Under the pieces are notes generated by a model, which worked only from the letters and a program-made list of their open reading frames with translations, ran no database searches and was not told the DNA's origin. From the NCBI GenBank assembly GCA_937958685.1, contig CALGNF010000032.1, positions 1-27,416 of the forward strand: 27,416 bases of DNA, given 5' to 3'. Every line of letters starts with the position of its first letter. Position 1 is the first letter of the stretch. The position numbers and the translations under genes were made by a program. Origin of the DNA: an uncultured Caryophanales bacterium (GTDB lineage Bacteria; Bacillota_I; Bacilli_A; Izemoplasmatales; Hujiaoplasmataceae). Shown here one piece after another: positions 18,898-27,416 of the stretch.

Positions 18898-18917
18898 AAA
18901 AAATCACCTCATGTTCT

Positions 18918-18926
18918 ATTATATCA
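18918..18926 (-). promoter_or_regulatory. Promoter of the M32-tldD-tldE operon (extended -10)
   Basis: TGATATAAT on the minus strand, the same nine bases as before rpmE and maf. The -35 (GGTTTA at 17 bp) is weak. Confidence 0.65.
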
Positions 18927-18973
18927 CTAGTGTTTCGGGATAAACCCATTTTTTACTCTCCGTATAGTAAAAT

Positions 18974-20699
<1,726 letters not shown>

Positions 20700-20712
20700 T
20701 TGCTTATGACGA

Positions 20713-21276
20713 TTATTCGTCGTACATTTTCTCGTAATCGTCCATGTATTCGTTGTACTTGTCTTCGTCGTATTCGTCTTCTTCTTCGCTCGCGATCTCG
20801 CTTTCGTCCTCGACGAAATCTTCTTCCACATCGTCGAAATCGTCATAATCGATATCGTCTTCATCGTATTCGTCGAAGTCGAGATCCTCTTCGTACTTGT
20901 CTGCTTCCTCTTCCTCGTATTCCGCTTCTTCGTCCTCTTCTTCGTCGTATTCCTCTTCTTCGGGTTCCTCTTCCACATCTTCGGACATTTCTTCCTTGTA
21001 ATCGGGGAATTCGTCGTAGAAGGCTCCGTCCTTGTCCCAGAGATCGATCGATTGTCTGCTCTTCAGATCCCAGAGATCGTCGCCGACGTAGACGAATTTG
21101 GCGGAGATGATGAAGTCGGCGTAGACTTGGGAAATCAGTTCGCCCTTGTCATCGTCGGCCACGCTCTTGACTTCGCAGATGGCCTGATACAATTCGACGA
21201 ATGACATCGGTTGTGTGCTTTCGCCCAGAATCGTCTCGGCCGCTTCGAGGATGGAAAGTTGGTTCCAATCAGCCAT
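20713..21276 (-). CDS. rpoE: RNA polymerase delta subunit
   Basis: Delta is a Gram-positive-specific RNA polymerase subunit that speeds release and recycling of the enzyme and raises sensitivity to the initiating nucleotide. The 187-residue protein has a HARE-type winged-helix domain at about 5-75 (ILEAAETILGES, MSFVELYQAI, LWDLKSRQ), then a tail of about 100 residues made almost only of Asp, Glu and Tyr that mimics nucleic acid charge. The DNA of the tail is a low-complexity run of GAA/GAC-type codons, which is normal for the family. AAGGA precedes the ATG. It follows the DUF1934-like gene by four bases and is placed before pyrG, as in Bacillus. Confidence 0.93.
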   Translation of the reverse strand: MADWNQLSILEAAETILGESTQPMSFVELYQAICEVKSVADDDKGELISQVYADFIISAKFVYVGDDLWDLKSRQSIDLWDKDGAFYDEFPDYKEEMSEDVEEEPEEEEYDEEEDEEAEYEEEEADKYEEDLDFDEYDEDDIDYDDFDDVEEDFVEDESEIASEEEDEYDEDKYNEYMDDYEKMYDE

Positions 21277-21280
21277 TTTG

Positions 21281-21661
21281 TCAGTTCCTTCCGTTGGTTT
21301 GGGTCCAAGCCAGGTTCAATGTGTGGCTTGAAAGCGTCTTGCTGCCGTCAAGGAGATCATATTCGAGTGACAAAGCCCCATTCGACAATTTCAGTTTGCG
21401 TGTATGGACGTCCGTCACGAACTGGAACCCTTCGAGTTTCACCGTTCCGCTGGTTTTCTTGCCGGCTTGGAACAAGAGGTCGAGTTCCTCCGCTCCCGTT
21501 CGAAAGAGATGGATCTCATCCTCGCGCAATTGGAAACGGTATCTTTGTTGGTTCGGATCGACGAACACCAGTTGGTTGTCTTCTCGCGTGGCGAGGACGG
21601 TGAATTTCGTCTGTTGAGCGCCATCGATGGCCATCGAGAACATCAAATTAAGGTTGTTCAC
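21281..21661 (-). CDS. DUF1934 (YwiB-like) beta-barrel protein
   Basis: Function unknown; relatives form a small calycin-like beta-barrel and are often encoded near rpoE or argS in Bacillota. The 126 residues show the family's alternating strands and its characteristic run IHLFRTGAEELDLLFQAG followed by FVTDVHTRKLKLSNG and LEYDLLDG. The match is by pattern, not by a search. The start is a GTG at 21661 with AAGGGTGA just upstream; the nearby ATG is out of frame and meets a stop at once. The gene has its own promoter and its TGA stop is only four bases from the rpoE start, so the pair is cotranscribed. Confidence 0.7.
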   Translation of the reverse strand: MNNLNLMFSMAIDGAQQTKFTVLATREDNQLVFVDPNQQRYRFQLREDEIHLFRTGAEELDLLFQAGKKTSGTVKLEGFQFVTDVHTRKLKLSNGALSLEYDLLDGSKTLSSHTLNLAWTQTNGRN

Positions 21662-21686
21662 ATAATCACCCTTGGAATGCCTTATA

Positions 21687-21715
21687 ATTATATACTACTC
21701 TTTATGCAAATACAA
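21687..21715 (-). promoter_or_regulatory. Promoter of the DUF1934-rpoE unit
   Basis: Minus-strand TTGTAT, 17-bp spacer, TATAAT, in the AT-rich gap after the symporter gene. Start predicted near 21680, about 20 bases before the GTG. Confidence 0.75.
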
Positions 21716-21750
21716 GTACCATATTTTTATTTTTTTGTAAAGCATAACGA

Positions 21751-23427
21751 CTAGAAAAATTGCTCGTCATGAGTGAAATTATCGCTCAGCACGTTTATTA
21801 CCATGTTGTTGCAATGATCGCCGATCCGCTCCAGATTGGAGAGGATGTCGACATAGAATCCGGCCTCGGTTTCCGAGCATGCCCGGTCTTGGATCCGGTT
21901 GATGTGTTTCTTGCGATACTGCCTCACCATCTTGTCGAGAATGTCCTCGCGGACGTTGACATCGCGGGCCAGTTGCTTGTCTTTGGCGATGTAAGCCTGC
22001 AGGGAATCCTTCAGCGTCCGGCGCAAAAATTCATAGAGATCGAGCAGGTCCTTCCGGGCCTCCTCATGCAGTTCCATCTTGTTGTCGTGACGCTCCTGGA
22101 AGAACTCGAGGATGTTGTCGAGATGGTCGCCGATCCGCTCGAGGTCGGTGATCGTGTCGATGTCCTTGGCGAGTTGCTGGATCTGCCGGTCCTCAAGATC
22201 GCCGGCGCCGATCTTGACCAGATAGTTATGGATCTTGTCGTCCATGCCGTCGAGAAGCTCCTCGCACTGGACGCCCATCTCGAAATTCTTCGGATCGCTG
22301 CCAAAAGAGTAGTTGTAGGTGTATTCGAACATGCCCCTGGCGACGTTGCCCATGTTGATGATCGCTTTTTTGGCGTTCTCCAACGCCAGGTCGGGAGAGT
22401 CCTTGATCAAATGCTCTTCGAGCACGACGTCGTCGACTTCGATCTCGTTGCGGGAAGGCACGATCTTGGAGACCAGCCAGACAAGTTGTCTGACGAACCA
22501 GTAGAGCACCAGCACGGTGAGAACATTGAACGTCACGTGGGCGATCGAGACGGTCAACTTATCCGTCAGGTAATCCGCTCCGAAGATGCCTTCACTCATC
22601 CAGGCGATCAGCTGCGAGTAAGGCCGCAGCAGGATGAAGAAGATGATGGTGCCGATCGCATTGAACATGACATGGATCGCGGCGGTCCGTTTGGCGGCGG
22701 AAGTACCGCCGATCGAAGCCATCACCGAGGTGATGGTCGTGCCGATGTTGTCGCCGAGAACAATGGCGATCGCGCCGATCAAAGGCACGCCGCCGGTCGA
22801 ATAGAGTTGCTGGAGGATACCGATGGTGGCCGAGGATGACTGGACCACGATCGTCGAGCCGATGCCTACCAGAACACCCAAAATCGGATGTTCGGCGACT
22901 TCCAGAAGCATGTTGCTGAAAGCCGGCAGGACGACGAGTTGCTTGAGGGCTCCGCCCATCGTCTCCAAACCGTAGAAGAGCATACCAAAGCCCAGGATCG
23001 CCTTGCCGAGCTCCTGGATCTTGCGTTTCTTGATGAAGAAGATGAGCATGCTGCCAACGAACATGATCGGCAGCGCGTATTCGCCAATCTTAAGACCAAT
23101 CAAGACCGAGGTGATCGTTGTACCGATATTGGCGCCGAAAATGACGCCCACCGCCTGCGGCAGAGTCATCAAGCCGGCACGGACCAACCCGACCACGATG
23201 GCGCTGGTGGCGGATGAGGACTGGATCAGGCCGGTGATTATGATTCCGACGAAGATGCCTTTGAGCGGTGTGTTGGTCGATTTTTCCAGAATCATTTTCA
23301 GTTTCGATCCGGCAAGCTTCTTGAGTGATTCGCTCATCATGCTGATGCCGAAGAGGAAGATGCCCAGGCCGCCGACGATTGCGAAAACCGTTGTTTTCCA
23401 GTCGATGGCCAATAAGTAAGGTTCCAT
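21751..23427 (-). CDS. Na/phosphate cotransporter-family protein with PhoU-like tail
   Basis: Likely a sodium-coupled phosphate carrier of the NptA/YjbB family, for uptake or export; direction is unclear. The 558 residues contain two inverted Na/Pi repeats, each with QSSSAT (69-74 and 196-201) and an NIGTTITS loop (GANIGTTITS at 98-107, GDNIGTTITS at 225-234), both essential in the family. The C-terminal 200 residues are helical and PhoU-like, with two DLERIGDH / NLERIGDH motifs that in PhoU proteins line metal sites. The ATG at 23427 follows GGAGG closely; the earlier ATG at 23571 lies before the promoter. No Pst genes are nearby. Confidence 0.93.
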   Translation of the reverse strand: MEPYLLAIDWKTTVFAIVGGLGIFLFGISMMSESLKKLAGSKLKMILEKSTNTPLKGIFVGIIITGLIQSSSATSAIVVGLVRAGLMTLPQAVGVIFGANIGTTITSVLIGLKIGEYALPIMFVGSMLIFFIKKRKIQELGKAILGFGMLFYGLETMGGALKQLVVLPAFSNMLLEVAEHPILGVLVGIGSTIVVQSSSATIGILQQLYSTGGVPLIGAIAIVLGDNIGTTITSVMASIGGTSAAKRTAAIHVMFNAIGTIIFFILLRPYSQLIAWMSEGIFGADYLTDKLTVSIAHVTFNVLTVLVLYWFVRQLVWLVSKIVPSRNEIEVDDVVLEEHLIKDSPDLALENAKKAIINMGNVARGMFEYTYNYSFGSDPKNFEMGVQCEELLDGMDDKIHNYLVKIGAGDLEDRQIQQLAKDIDTITDLERIGDHLDNILEFFQERHDNKMELHEEARKDLLDLYEFLRRTLKDSLQAYIAKDKQLARDVNVREDILDKMVRQYRKKHINRIQDRACSETEAGFYVDILSNLERIGDHCNNMVINVLSDNFTHDEQFF

Positions 23428-23476
23428 AGCGCCTCCAAGGAAGGTGGATGATGTCAGTAACCCTGAAACCGCCCCT

Positions 23477-23485
23477 ATTATAGCA
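23477..23485 (-). promoter_or_regulatory. Promoter of the Na/phosphate carrier gene (extended -10)
   Basis: TGCTATAAT on the minus strand, 50 bases before the ATG. It lies downstream of the ATG at 23571, which rules that start out if the promoter is real. The -35 is not clear. Confidence 0.6.
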
Positions 23486-23537
23486 GATTGCCACTTGATT
23501 TGATACGTGTAAAAAACGCTTTCATGTGTTTTTTTCC

Positions 23538-23565
23538 AAAAAAAGAAGGCGAAAAAACCGCCTTC
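23538..23565 (-). terminator. Terminator after the DHH gene pair
   Basis: Minus-strand stem GAAGGCG / CGCCTTC, seven-base T-rich loop, followed by seven T, ten bases past the stop of the DHH gene. Confidence 0.9.
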
Positions 23566-23575
23566 GATCAACCTG

Positions 23576-24538
23576 TCATCTTGTCAACAGGGTCTCTTTG
23601 TACTCACTCACCAATTGATCCGCGTCCGCCAGCAATTCATCCACCTTTTCCCAGGTGCCCAAATTGGCGCCGCAAGCCATCGGATGACCGCCGCCATCGT
23701 ATTTGTTGGCCAATTTGTCGATGGCCGGTCCTTTGGACCGGATCCTCGCCCTGACGAACTGGTTGGCGTATTCCGCAAACAGAATCCAGACCGGACAATC
23801 CGCAAGCGTCGACAGTTCGTTGACGAGCGATGTCGCCTCTTCGAGCGTGACGCCGAACTGCTCGATGATCTCCGGCTTCATCTTGATGTAGGCGACCCCG
23901 TTCGTGGTTTTCTCGAAATTGAGCAGGACATATCCCTGCAGTTTCATCAAATTTTCCGTCTTCACATCAAGATTTCCCAACACCTCGGCGAAATCAAGTC
24001 CGAAATCAAGCAGATGGGCGACCGCTTTGAAGGTGTCGGCGCTGACGGAACGGTACTTGAACCGGCCGGTGTCGGTGACGATGCCGGTATAGAGCGCTTT
24101 CGCCGCCTTCATGTTGAGTTTGAGGATGTTATAGAATTCCAGACAAAACTCCAGGATGATCTGTGAAGTCGCCGGCCGGGTCGTATCGACATACTGATAG
24201 TCACCATAATCATCGACAGGCAGATGGTGGTCGATCTTGATCACGAATTTGCCCAGTTTGTATCTTTGATCGGCGATCCTGTCGCTGGTGGCGGTGTCGA
24301 CGACGATCGCGAGCGCGTTTTCGTAGGTCTCGTCGGGGATGACGTCGATCTCGCCGATGAACTTCACGTAATCGGCGCTTTCGCCGACGACATAAACATT
24401 CTTCTCGGGAAAAGATTCCTTGATGATTTCTTTCAGGCCAAATCCGGCGCCGTAACAGTCGCCATCGGGGCGCATATGCATGTGGATGATGATCTTGTCA
24501 TATTCCAGGATCTTGTCCAGGATGAACTGCTTATCCAT
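23576..24538 (-). CDS. DHH/DHHA1 phosphoesterase, NrnA-like (downstream copy)
   Basis: NrnA-type enzymes degrade oligoribonucleotides of two to five bases (and pApA) to monophosphates, and dephosphorylate pAp from sulfate and CoA metabolism. The 320-residue cytoplasmic protein has all four DHH motifs: HMRPDGD with His21, Asp25 and Asp27, Asp81 in VVDTATSD, the DHH triad 103-105, and TGIVTDTGRFKY, then the C-terminal DHHA1 domain with GGGHPMACGA (282-291). GGAGG lies six bases before the ATG. Its first eight bases overlap the end of the upstream paralogue, so translation is coupled. Confidence 0.9.
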   Translation of the reverse strand: MDKQFILDKILEYDKIIIHMHMRPDGDCYGAGFGLKEIIKESFPEKNVYVVGESADYVKFIGEIDVIPDETYENALAIVVDTATSDRIADQRYKLGKFVIKIDHHLPVDDYGDYQYVDTTRPATSQIILEFCLEFYNILKLNMKAAKALYTGIVTDTGRFKYRSVSADTFKAVAHLLDFGLDFAEVLGNLDVKTENLMKLQGYVLLNFEKTTNGVAYIKMKPEIIEQFGVTLEEATSLVNELSTLADCPVWILFAEYANQFVRARIRSKGPAIDKLANKYDGGGHPMACGANLGTWEKVDELLADADQLVSEYKETLLTR

Positions 24539-25475
24539 TTTGAGCCTCCAGTAAGTGATCGAGTTCCGTCAGGATCTGATCGGCCTGCGCCCAGGTGTCA
24601 ACCGTGGCGCCGCAGGCCAGCAGATGTCCGCCGCCTCCGTGTTTTTTGGCGATTTCGACGATCGGGATCTCCCGTGATCGAAGTTCGCAGAGGATTCTCC
24701 CTGTTTCTTGGTCTTCGGTGAAATTCGCCCAGATGGGAATTTCCTTGATGCCGGAAAGCTGGTTGGCGAGCATCCGGCTGGCGGCGCTGCTGGCGATGTT
24801 GTGTCTGATTTGGAACTCGCTGTCGTTTTTCCGGTAACCCACATTGTTGGGTGTGAGTTGGAAACTCGCAAGATATTCCGCCTTCATCTGCTTGAGCGCC
24901 AGCGATTCGGTGTATAGCGAGTTATAGATCTGGGCGAGGTCGAGACCGGTCGCCAGCAACTGGGCGGCAATCCGGAAAGTGTCGGGTTTGACCGAGGCAT
25001 AGAGGAAGCGGCCGGTGTCGCCGACGATACCCATATAGAGCGGCTTCGCGGCCGTCTTGCCGATGGGGATCTTGTTGCGATTCAGAAAGCGGACGATCAT
25101 CTCCGAGGCGGAGGACATTTCCGTATCCTTATAATGTATATGGGGAGAAATGTCGCTATCGTTTTGGTGATGGTCGATGACGACGACCTTGGCGGCCAAG
25201 GTATGCCTGTCATCTCCGAGCATCTGCCTGACCGCGGTATCGACGATGAGGTACAAGCTGCCGCGGATTTGATCGTCTGTGACCTTATCCAATTCTTGAA
25301 AGAGGTTCATGGAGTTCGTGTCGCCGACGGCATAGATGCGTTTTGCGGGAAACTTTTGTTTAAGCGCGTAATAAAGACCGAACTGGGCGCCATAGGCGTC
25401 AAGATCGGGAGCTTTGTGCCTGGCGATGACAATGGTGTCATAAGCCTTGATCAATCTGTATATTTTCCTGTCCAC
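24531..25475 (-). CDS. DHH/DHHA1 phosphoesterase, NrnA-like (upstream copy)
   Basis: A second member of the same family, 314 residues, clearly divergent from its neighbour. Motifs are intact: HKAPDLD with His20, Asp24 and Asp26, Asp79 in IVDTAV, the DHH triad 101-103, GIVGDTGRFLY, and GGGGHLLACGA near the C-terminus. Start: the GTG at 25475 has AAGGAG eight bases upstream, and the protein then begins MDRKIYRLIKAYDTI, matching the paralogue; the longer frame to 25562 crosses the promoter. Whether the two copies form a heterodimer or split the oligonucleotide and pAp activities cannot be told from the sequence. Confidence 0.9.
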   Translation of the reverse strand: MDRKIYRLIKAYDTIVIARHKAPDLDAYGAQFGLYYALKQKFPAKRIYAVGDTNSMNLFQELDKVTDDQIRGSLYLIVDTAVRQMLGDDRHTLAAKVVVIDHHQNDSDISPHIHYKDTEMSSASEMIVRFLNRNKIPIGKTAAKPLYMGIVGDTGRFLYASVKPDTFRIAAQLLATGLDLAQIYNSLYTESLALKQMKAEYLASFQLTPNNVGYRKNDSEFQIRHNIASSAASRMLANQLSGIKEIPIWANFTEDQETGRILCELRSREIPIVEIAKKHGGGGHLLACGATVDTWAQADQILTELDHLLEAQNG

Positions 25476-25505
25476 ACAACGCACTCCTTTTAGGTTTAGT
25501 ATTAT

Positions 25506-25514
25506 ATTATAACA
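25506..25514 (-). promoter_or_regulatory. Promoter of the DHH pair (extended -10)
   Basis: TGTTATAAT on the minus strand, overlapping by one base a second TATAAT at 25501..25506. The -35 (TACCGA) is weak. It faces away from the guaA promoter about 60 bases off. Confidence 0.6.
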
Positions 25515-25573
25515 TACGCTTGCGGCCATCGGTAAGATGTTGCCAAGAAAACAAACGAACAAACGAATATGCC

Positions 25574-25602
25574 TTGCATTCGCCGGTGATAAACGTTAAA
25601 AT
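25574..25602 (+). promoter_or_regulatory. guaA promoter
   Basis: TTGCAT, 17-bp spacer, TAAAAT; predicted start about 25609, right at the 5' edge of the riboswitch. Confidence 0.75.
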
Positions 25603-25611
25603 AAAGAAAAA

Positions 25612-25676
25612 TCGTATATCATCGATGATATGGATCGAAAGTCTCTACCCCGAAACCGTAAATTCCGGGACTACGA
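25612..25676 (+). ncRNA. Purine riboswitch aptamer, guanine type
   Basis: P1 pairs TCGTA (25612..25616) with TACGA (25672..25676). P2 is TCGAT / ATCGA around the conserved loop GATATGG. J2/3 reads AAGTCTCTACC, then P3 CCGAAA / TTCCGG (one mismatch) carries the conserved loop CCGTAAA that docks with the P2 loop. The last junction reads GACTACG; the C there pairs with the ligand, so guanine or hypoxanthine is predicted, not adenine (which needs T). J2/3 has C where the common sequence has the second T of TTTCTACC, at the flipped-out position. P1 is short (5 bp). Confidence 0.93.
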
Positions 25677-25708
25677 AAATATGTGGGTTCGCTCTTAGGA
25701 GCGTTTTC

Positions 25709-25746
25709 GGAGTAGTGGGAATCGGTCTCAATACTCTTTTTATTTT
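25709..25746 (+). terminator. Riboswitch-controlled terminator before guaA
   Basis: GGAGTAGTGGGA pairs with TCTCAATACTCT (one G-A mismatch, two G-T pairs) around ATCGG, then TTTTATTTT. An antiterminator can form instead: CGAAAA (25674..25679, which includes the 3' arm of P1) with TTTTCG (25704..25709), enclosing the small hairpin CGCTC-TTAG-GAGCG (25690..25703). Ligand-stabilised P1 would remove CGA from the antiterminator and allow termination, so the switch should be OFF with guanine. Confidence 0.85.
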
Positions 25747-25766
25747 CTATCGCCCAAGGAGGCCGC

Positions 25767-27296
25767 ATGCAAAAAATCATCGTCATCGATTATGGCAGTC
25801 AGTACAACCACCTGATTTCCAGAAGAATCAGGGATCTTGGCGTGTATGCCGAATTATGGTCGGCGGAGCTTGTGGCGAGCGCCATCAGCACAGACAAAGA
25901 TATCATCGGCATCATCCTGAGCGGCGGTCCCAAGAGCGTCGATTTCGCGGATGCCGGACGTCTCGGCGGAATCATCACCACCTTGGGTTTGCCCATTCTT
26001 GGCATCTGTTATGGGATGCAACTGCTCGCGCACGTCTTCGGCGGAAAGGTCGAACCCGCCCAAGCCGGCGAGTATGGCAAGGCCACACTCACAATTCACG
26101 ATGCCAACTCGCCTTTGTTTGCCGGCGTTGACAGATCGTCCCAGGTGTTCATGTCGCACCGCGATCACGTGGCGGCCCTGCCCCCCGATTTCCTCAAGGA
26201 CGCTTCCACGGAGGGGTGTCCGATCGCCGCTTTCCATCATCGCGCCCTGCCGATCTTCGGCGTCCAGTTTCATCCCGAGGTCGTCCATACCCACGCCGGA
26301 AACCAGATGTTGGCAAATTTCATCCACCGGATCTGTCACGGTGAAGCCGCTTGGAGCATGTCCACCTTCATCGTCGATGAAGTCGAAAAGATCAAGGCGT
26401 CGACCCGGGGCAGCCGGGTCTTGCTGGGGCTCTCGGGGGGTGTCGATTCGAGCGTCACGGCCATTCTGATTGCCAGGGCGATTCCCGACAAGCTTACCTG
26501 CATGTTCATCGATCACGGCTTTCTGCGGAAGGATGAACACGCGGTGATCGGCCATCTGCGCGACGAATTCGCCTTGAACATCGTCGTCATCGATGCCAGG
26601 GAGCGCTTTCTGACAAAGTTGAAAGGCATCACCGATCCGGAAACCAAGCGCAAGTTGATCGGCACCGAATTCATCGCCGTGTTCGAGGAAGAAGCCGCCA
26701 AACTGGGTGATTTCCCATTTTTGGCCCAAGGCACGCTCTATACCGATGTCATCGAATCAGGGACCGCTCAGGCCGCGGTGATCAAGTCACACCATAATGT
26801 CGGCGGTTTGCCCGAAAAGATGAACATGAAACTTCTTGAGCCCCTAAATCGTTTATACAAGGACGAAGTCAGGTCACTAGGTAGAAAGTTGGGTTTGCCG
26901 GAAGCGATCGTTTCGCGCCAGCCGTTTCCGGGTCCCGGGCTTGCGATCAGGATCATCGGCGAGGTCACCGAGGAGAAACTTGCGATCGTCCGTGAAACCG
27001 ACTGGATCCTTCGCGAGGAAATCGCAAGCGCCGGTCTTGAAAAAGCCATCTGGCAGTACTTCACCGTCCTTGCCGGCATCCGCACCGTCGGGGTGATGGG
27101 CGATGCCAGGACCTATGCCCATACGGTCGCGATCAGAGCCGTGACGTCTGTCGACGGCATGACCGCCGACTGGGCGAGGATCCCTTATGAAGTATTGGAC
27201 AAGATCTCGCGGCGCATCGTCAATGAGGTTCCGCATGTCAACCGCGTCGTTTATGACATATCATCAAAACCACCGGCCACGATCGAGTGGGAATAA
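25767..27296 (+). CDS. guaA: GMP synthase (glutamine-hydrolysing)
   Basis: Converts XMP to GMP with ATP and glutamine. The 509-residue single-chain form has a class I glutaminase (LSGGPKSV, nucleophile Cys81 in [15 protein letters not shown], His169/Glu171 in QFHPEV), the PP-loop ATPase SGGVDSS at 223-229, and the C-terminal XMP-binding/dimerisation domain ([22 protein letters not shown], ending in the family's IEWE). AAGGAGG at 25756..25762 sets the start. It is preceded by a guanine-type riboswitch and followed after 11 bases by guaB, giving one GMP-synthesis operon. Confidence 0.98.
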   Translation: MQKIIVIDYGSQYNHLISRRIRDLGVYAELWSAELVASAISTDKDIIGIILSGGPKSVDFADAGRLGGIITTLGLPILGICYGMQLLAHVFGGKVEPAQAGEYGKATLTIHDANSPLFAGVDRSSQVFMSHRDHVAALPPDFLKDASTEGCPIAAFHHRALPIFGVQFHPEVVHTHAGNQMLANFIHRICHGEAAWSMSTFIVDEVEKIKASTRGSRVLLGLSGGVDSSVTAILIARAIPDKLTCMFIDHGFLRKDEHAVIGHLRDEFALNIVVIDARERFLTKLKGITDPETKRKLIGTEFIAVFEEEAAKLGDFPFLAQGTLYTDVIESGTAQAAVIKSHHNVGGLPEKMNMKLLEPLNRLYKDEVRSLGRKLGLPEAIVSRQPFPGPGLAIRIIGEVTEEKLAIVRETDWILREEIASAGLEKAIWQYFTVLAGIRTVGVMGDARTYAHTVAIRAVTSVDGMTADWARIPYEVLDKISRRIVNEVPHVNRVVYDISSKPPATIEWE

Positions 27297-27307
27297 GGAG
27301 TGAGCTT

Positions 27308-27371
27308 ATGGAAGATCTCAAGGAAAAAATCATTCTGGAAGGACTGACGTTCGACGACGTGCTCTTGGTGC
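27308..27371 (+). CDS. guaB: IMP dehydrogenase, N-terminus only (cut by contig end)
   Basis: Only 21 codons and one further base remain before adapter sequence. The peptide ends EGLTFDDVLLV, which is the hallmark opening of IMP dehydrogenase, the enzyme that oxidises IMP to XMP just before GuaA. AAGGAG at 27295..27300, overlapping the guaA stop, stands seven bases before the ATG. The truncation is technical, not biological. Confidence 0.9.
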
Positions 27372-27416
27372 AGATCGGAAGAGCGTCGTGTAGGGAAAGA
27401 GTGTAGATCTCGGTGG
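27372..27416 (+). other. Illumina universal-adapter complement (not genomic)
   Basis: The last 45 bases begin AGATCGGAAGAGCGTCGTG and continue as the reverse complement of the TruSeq universal (P5-side) adapter. Genomic sequence ends at 27371, inside guaB. Confidence 0.97.

Noticed and set aside
20716..20985. Repeat-like run of GAA/TTC-type triplets
   Set aside because: This is the acidic tail of the delta subunit, a normal low-complexity coding region and not a satellite or CRISPR repeat.
25549..25569. Short direct repeat (ACAAACGAA-like units)
   Set aside because: Two eight-base units only, in an AT-rich gap; too short to support a function beyond chance.

Overview
The window is one assembled contig. 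Its biological part is about 45..27371; bases 1..44 and 27372..27416 are Illumina library-adapter sequence. It looks like a single chromosomal stretch of a Bacillota / Mycoplasmatota-type bacterium. The grounds are the order tilS-hpt-ftsH-rqcP-lysS, an RNA polymerase delta subunit (rpoE) beside pyrG, a purine riboswitch before guaA-guaB, the zinc form of L31, and AGGAGG-type ribosome binding sites before almost every gene. Genes are dense, GC-rich and mostly end in third-position C or G, whereas promoters are AT-rich with near-perfect TATAAT boxes. TGA ends several genes and TGG encodes Trp, so the standard bacterial code is used. An uncultured relative of Acholeplasma/Izemoplasma or of Erysipelotrichia fits, but the exact lineage cannot be fixed by eye.

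Layout. 70..1453 (minus): rpmE with its own promoter and terminator, then tdk and tadA, which overlap, then the promoter of a gene cut off by the contig end. 1609..3435: malic enzyme (plus) converging on maf (minus) over a shared hairpin. 3495..10254 (plus): one long operon tilS-hpt-ftsH-rqcP-zinc-binding lipoprotein-lysS closed by a strong terminator. 10255..10594: no intact gene, two terminators and a possible antitoxin remnant. 10595..13120 (minus): fba followed by two unrecognised genes, one a membrane-anchored TPR-like protein. 13145..14626 (minus): a YfcC-type carrier. 14652..18926 (minus): an M32 carboxypeptidase-tldD-tldE peptidase operon. 18974..21715 (minus): a DUF1934-like gene and rpoE, then pyrG behind an attenuator. 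21751..23485 (minus): a Na/phosphate symporter homologue with a PhoU-like tail. 23538..25514 (minus): two overlapping DHH-family phosphoesterases. 25574..27371 (plus): promoter, guanine-type riboswitch, guaA and the first codons of guaB.

Nucleotide supply is the common theme: tdk, hpt, guaA, guaB and pyrG make or salvage nucleotides, maf and the DHH enzymes clean or recycle them, and two of the loci carry recognisable nucleotide-sensing leaders (GMP synthesis by riboswitch, CTP synthesis by an apparent reiterative-transcription attenuator). A second theme is protein turnover: ftsH, rqcP, TldD/TldE and the M32 peptidase.

I found no mobile element, CRISPR array, defence island, rRNA or tRNA gene, and nothing that is clearly an undescribed system. 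The items most worth following are the pyrG leader, the M32-tldD-tldE operon, the metal-binding lipoprotein that lacks a usual zinc ligand, and the two unknown genes behind fba.
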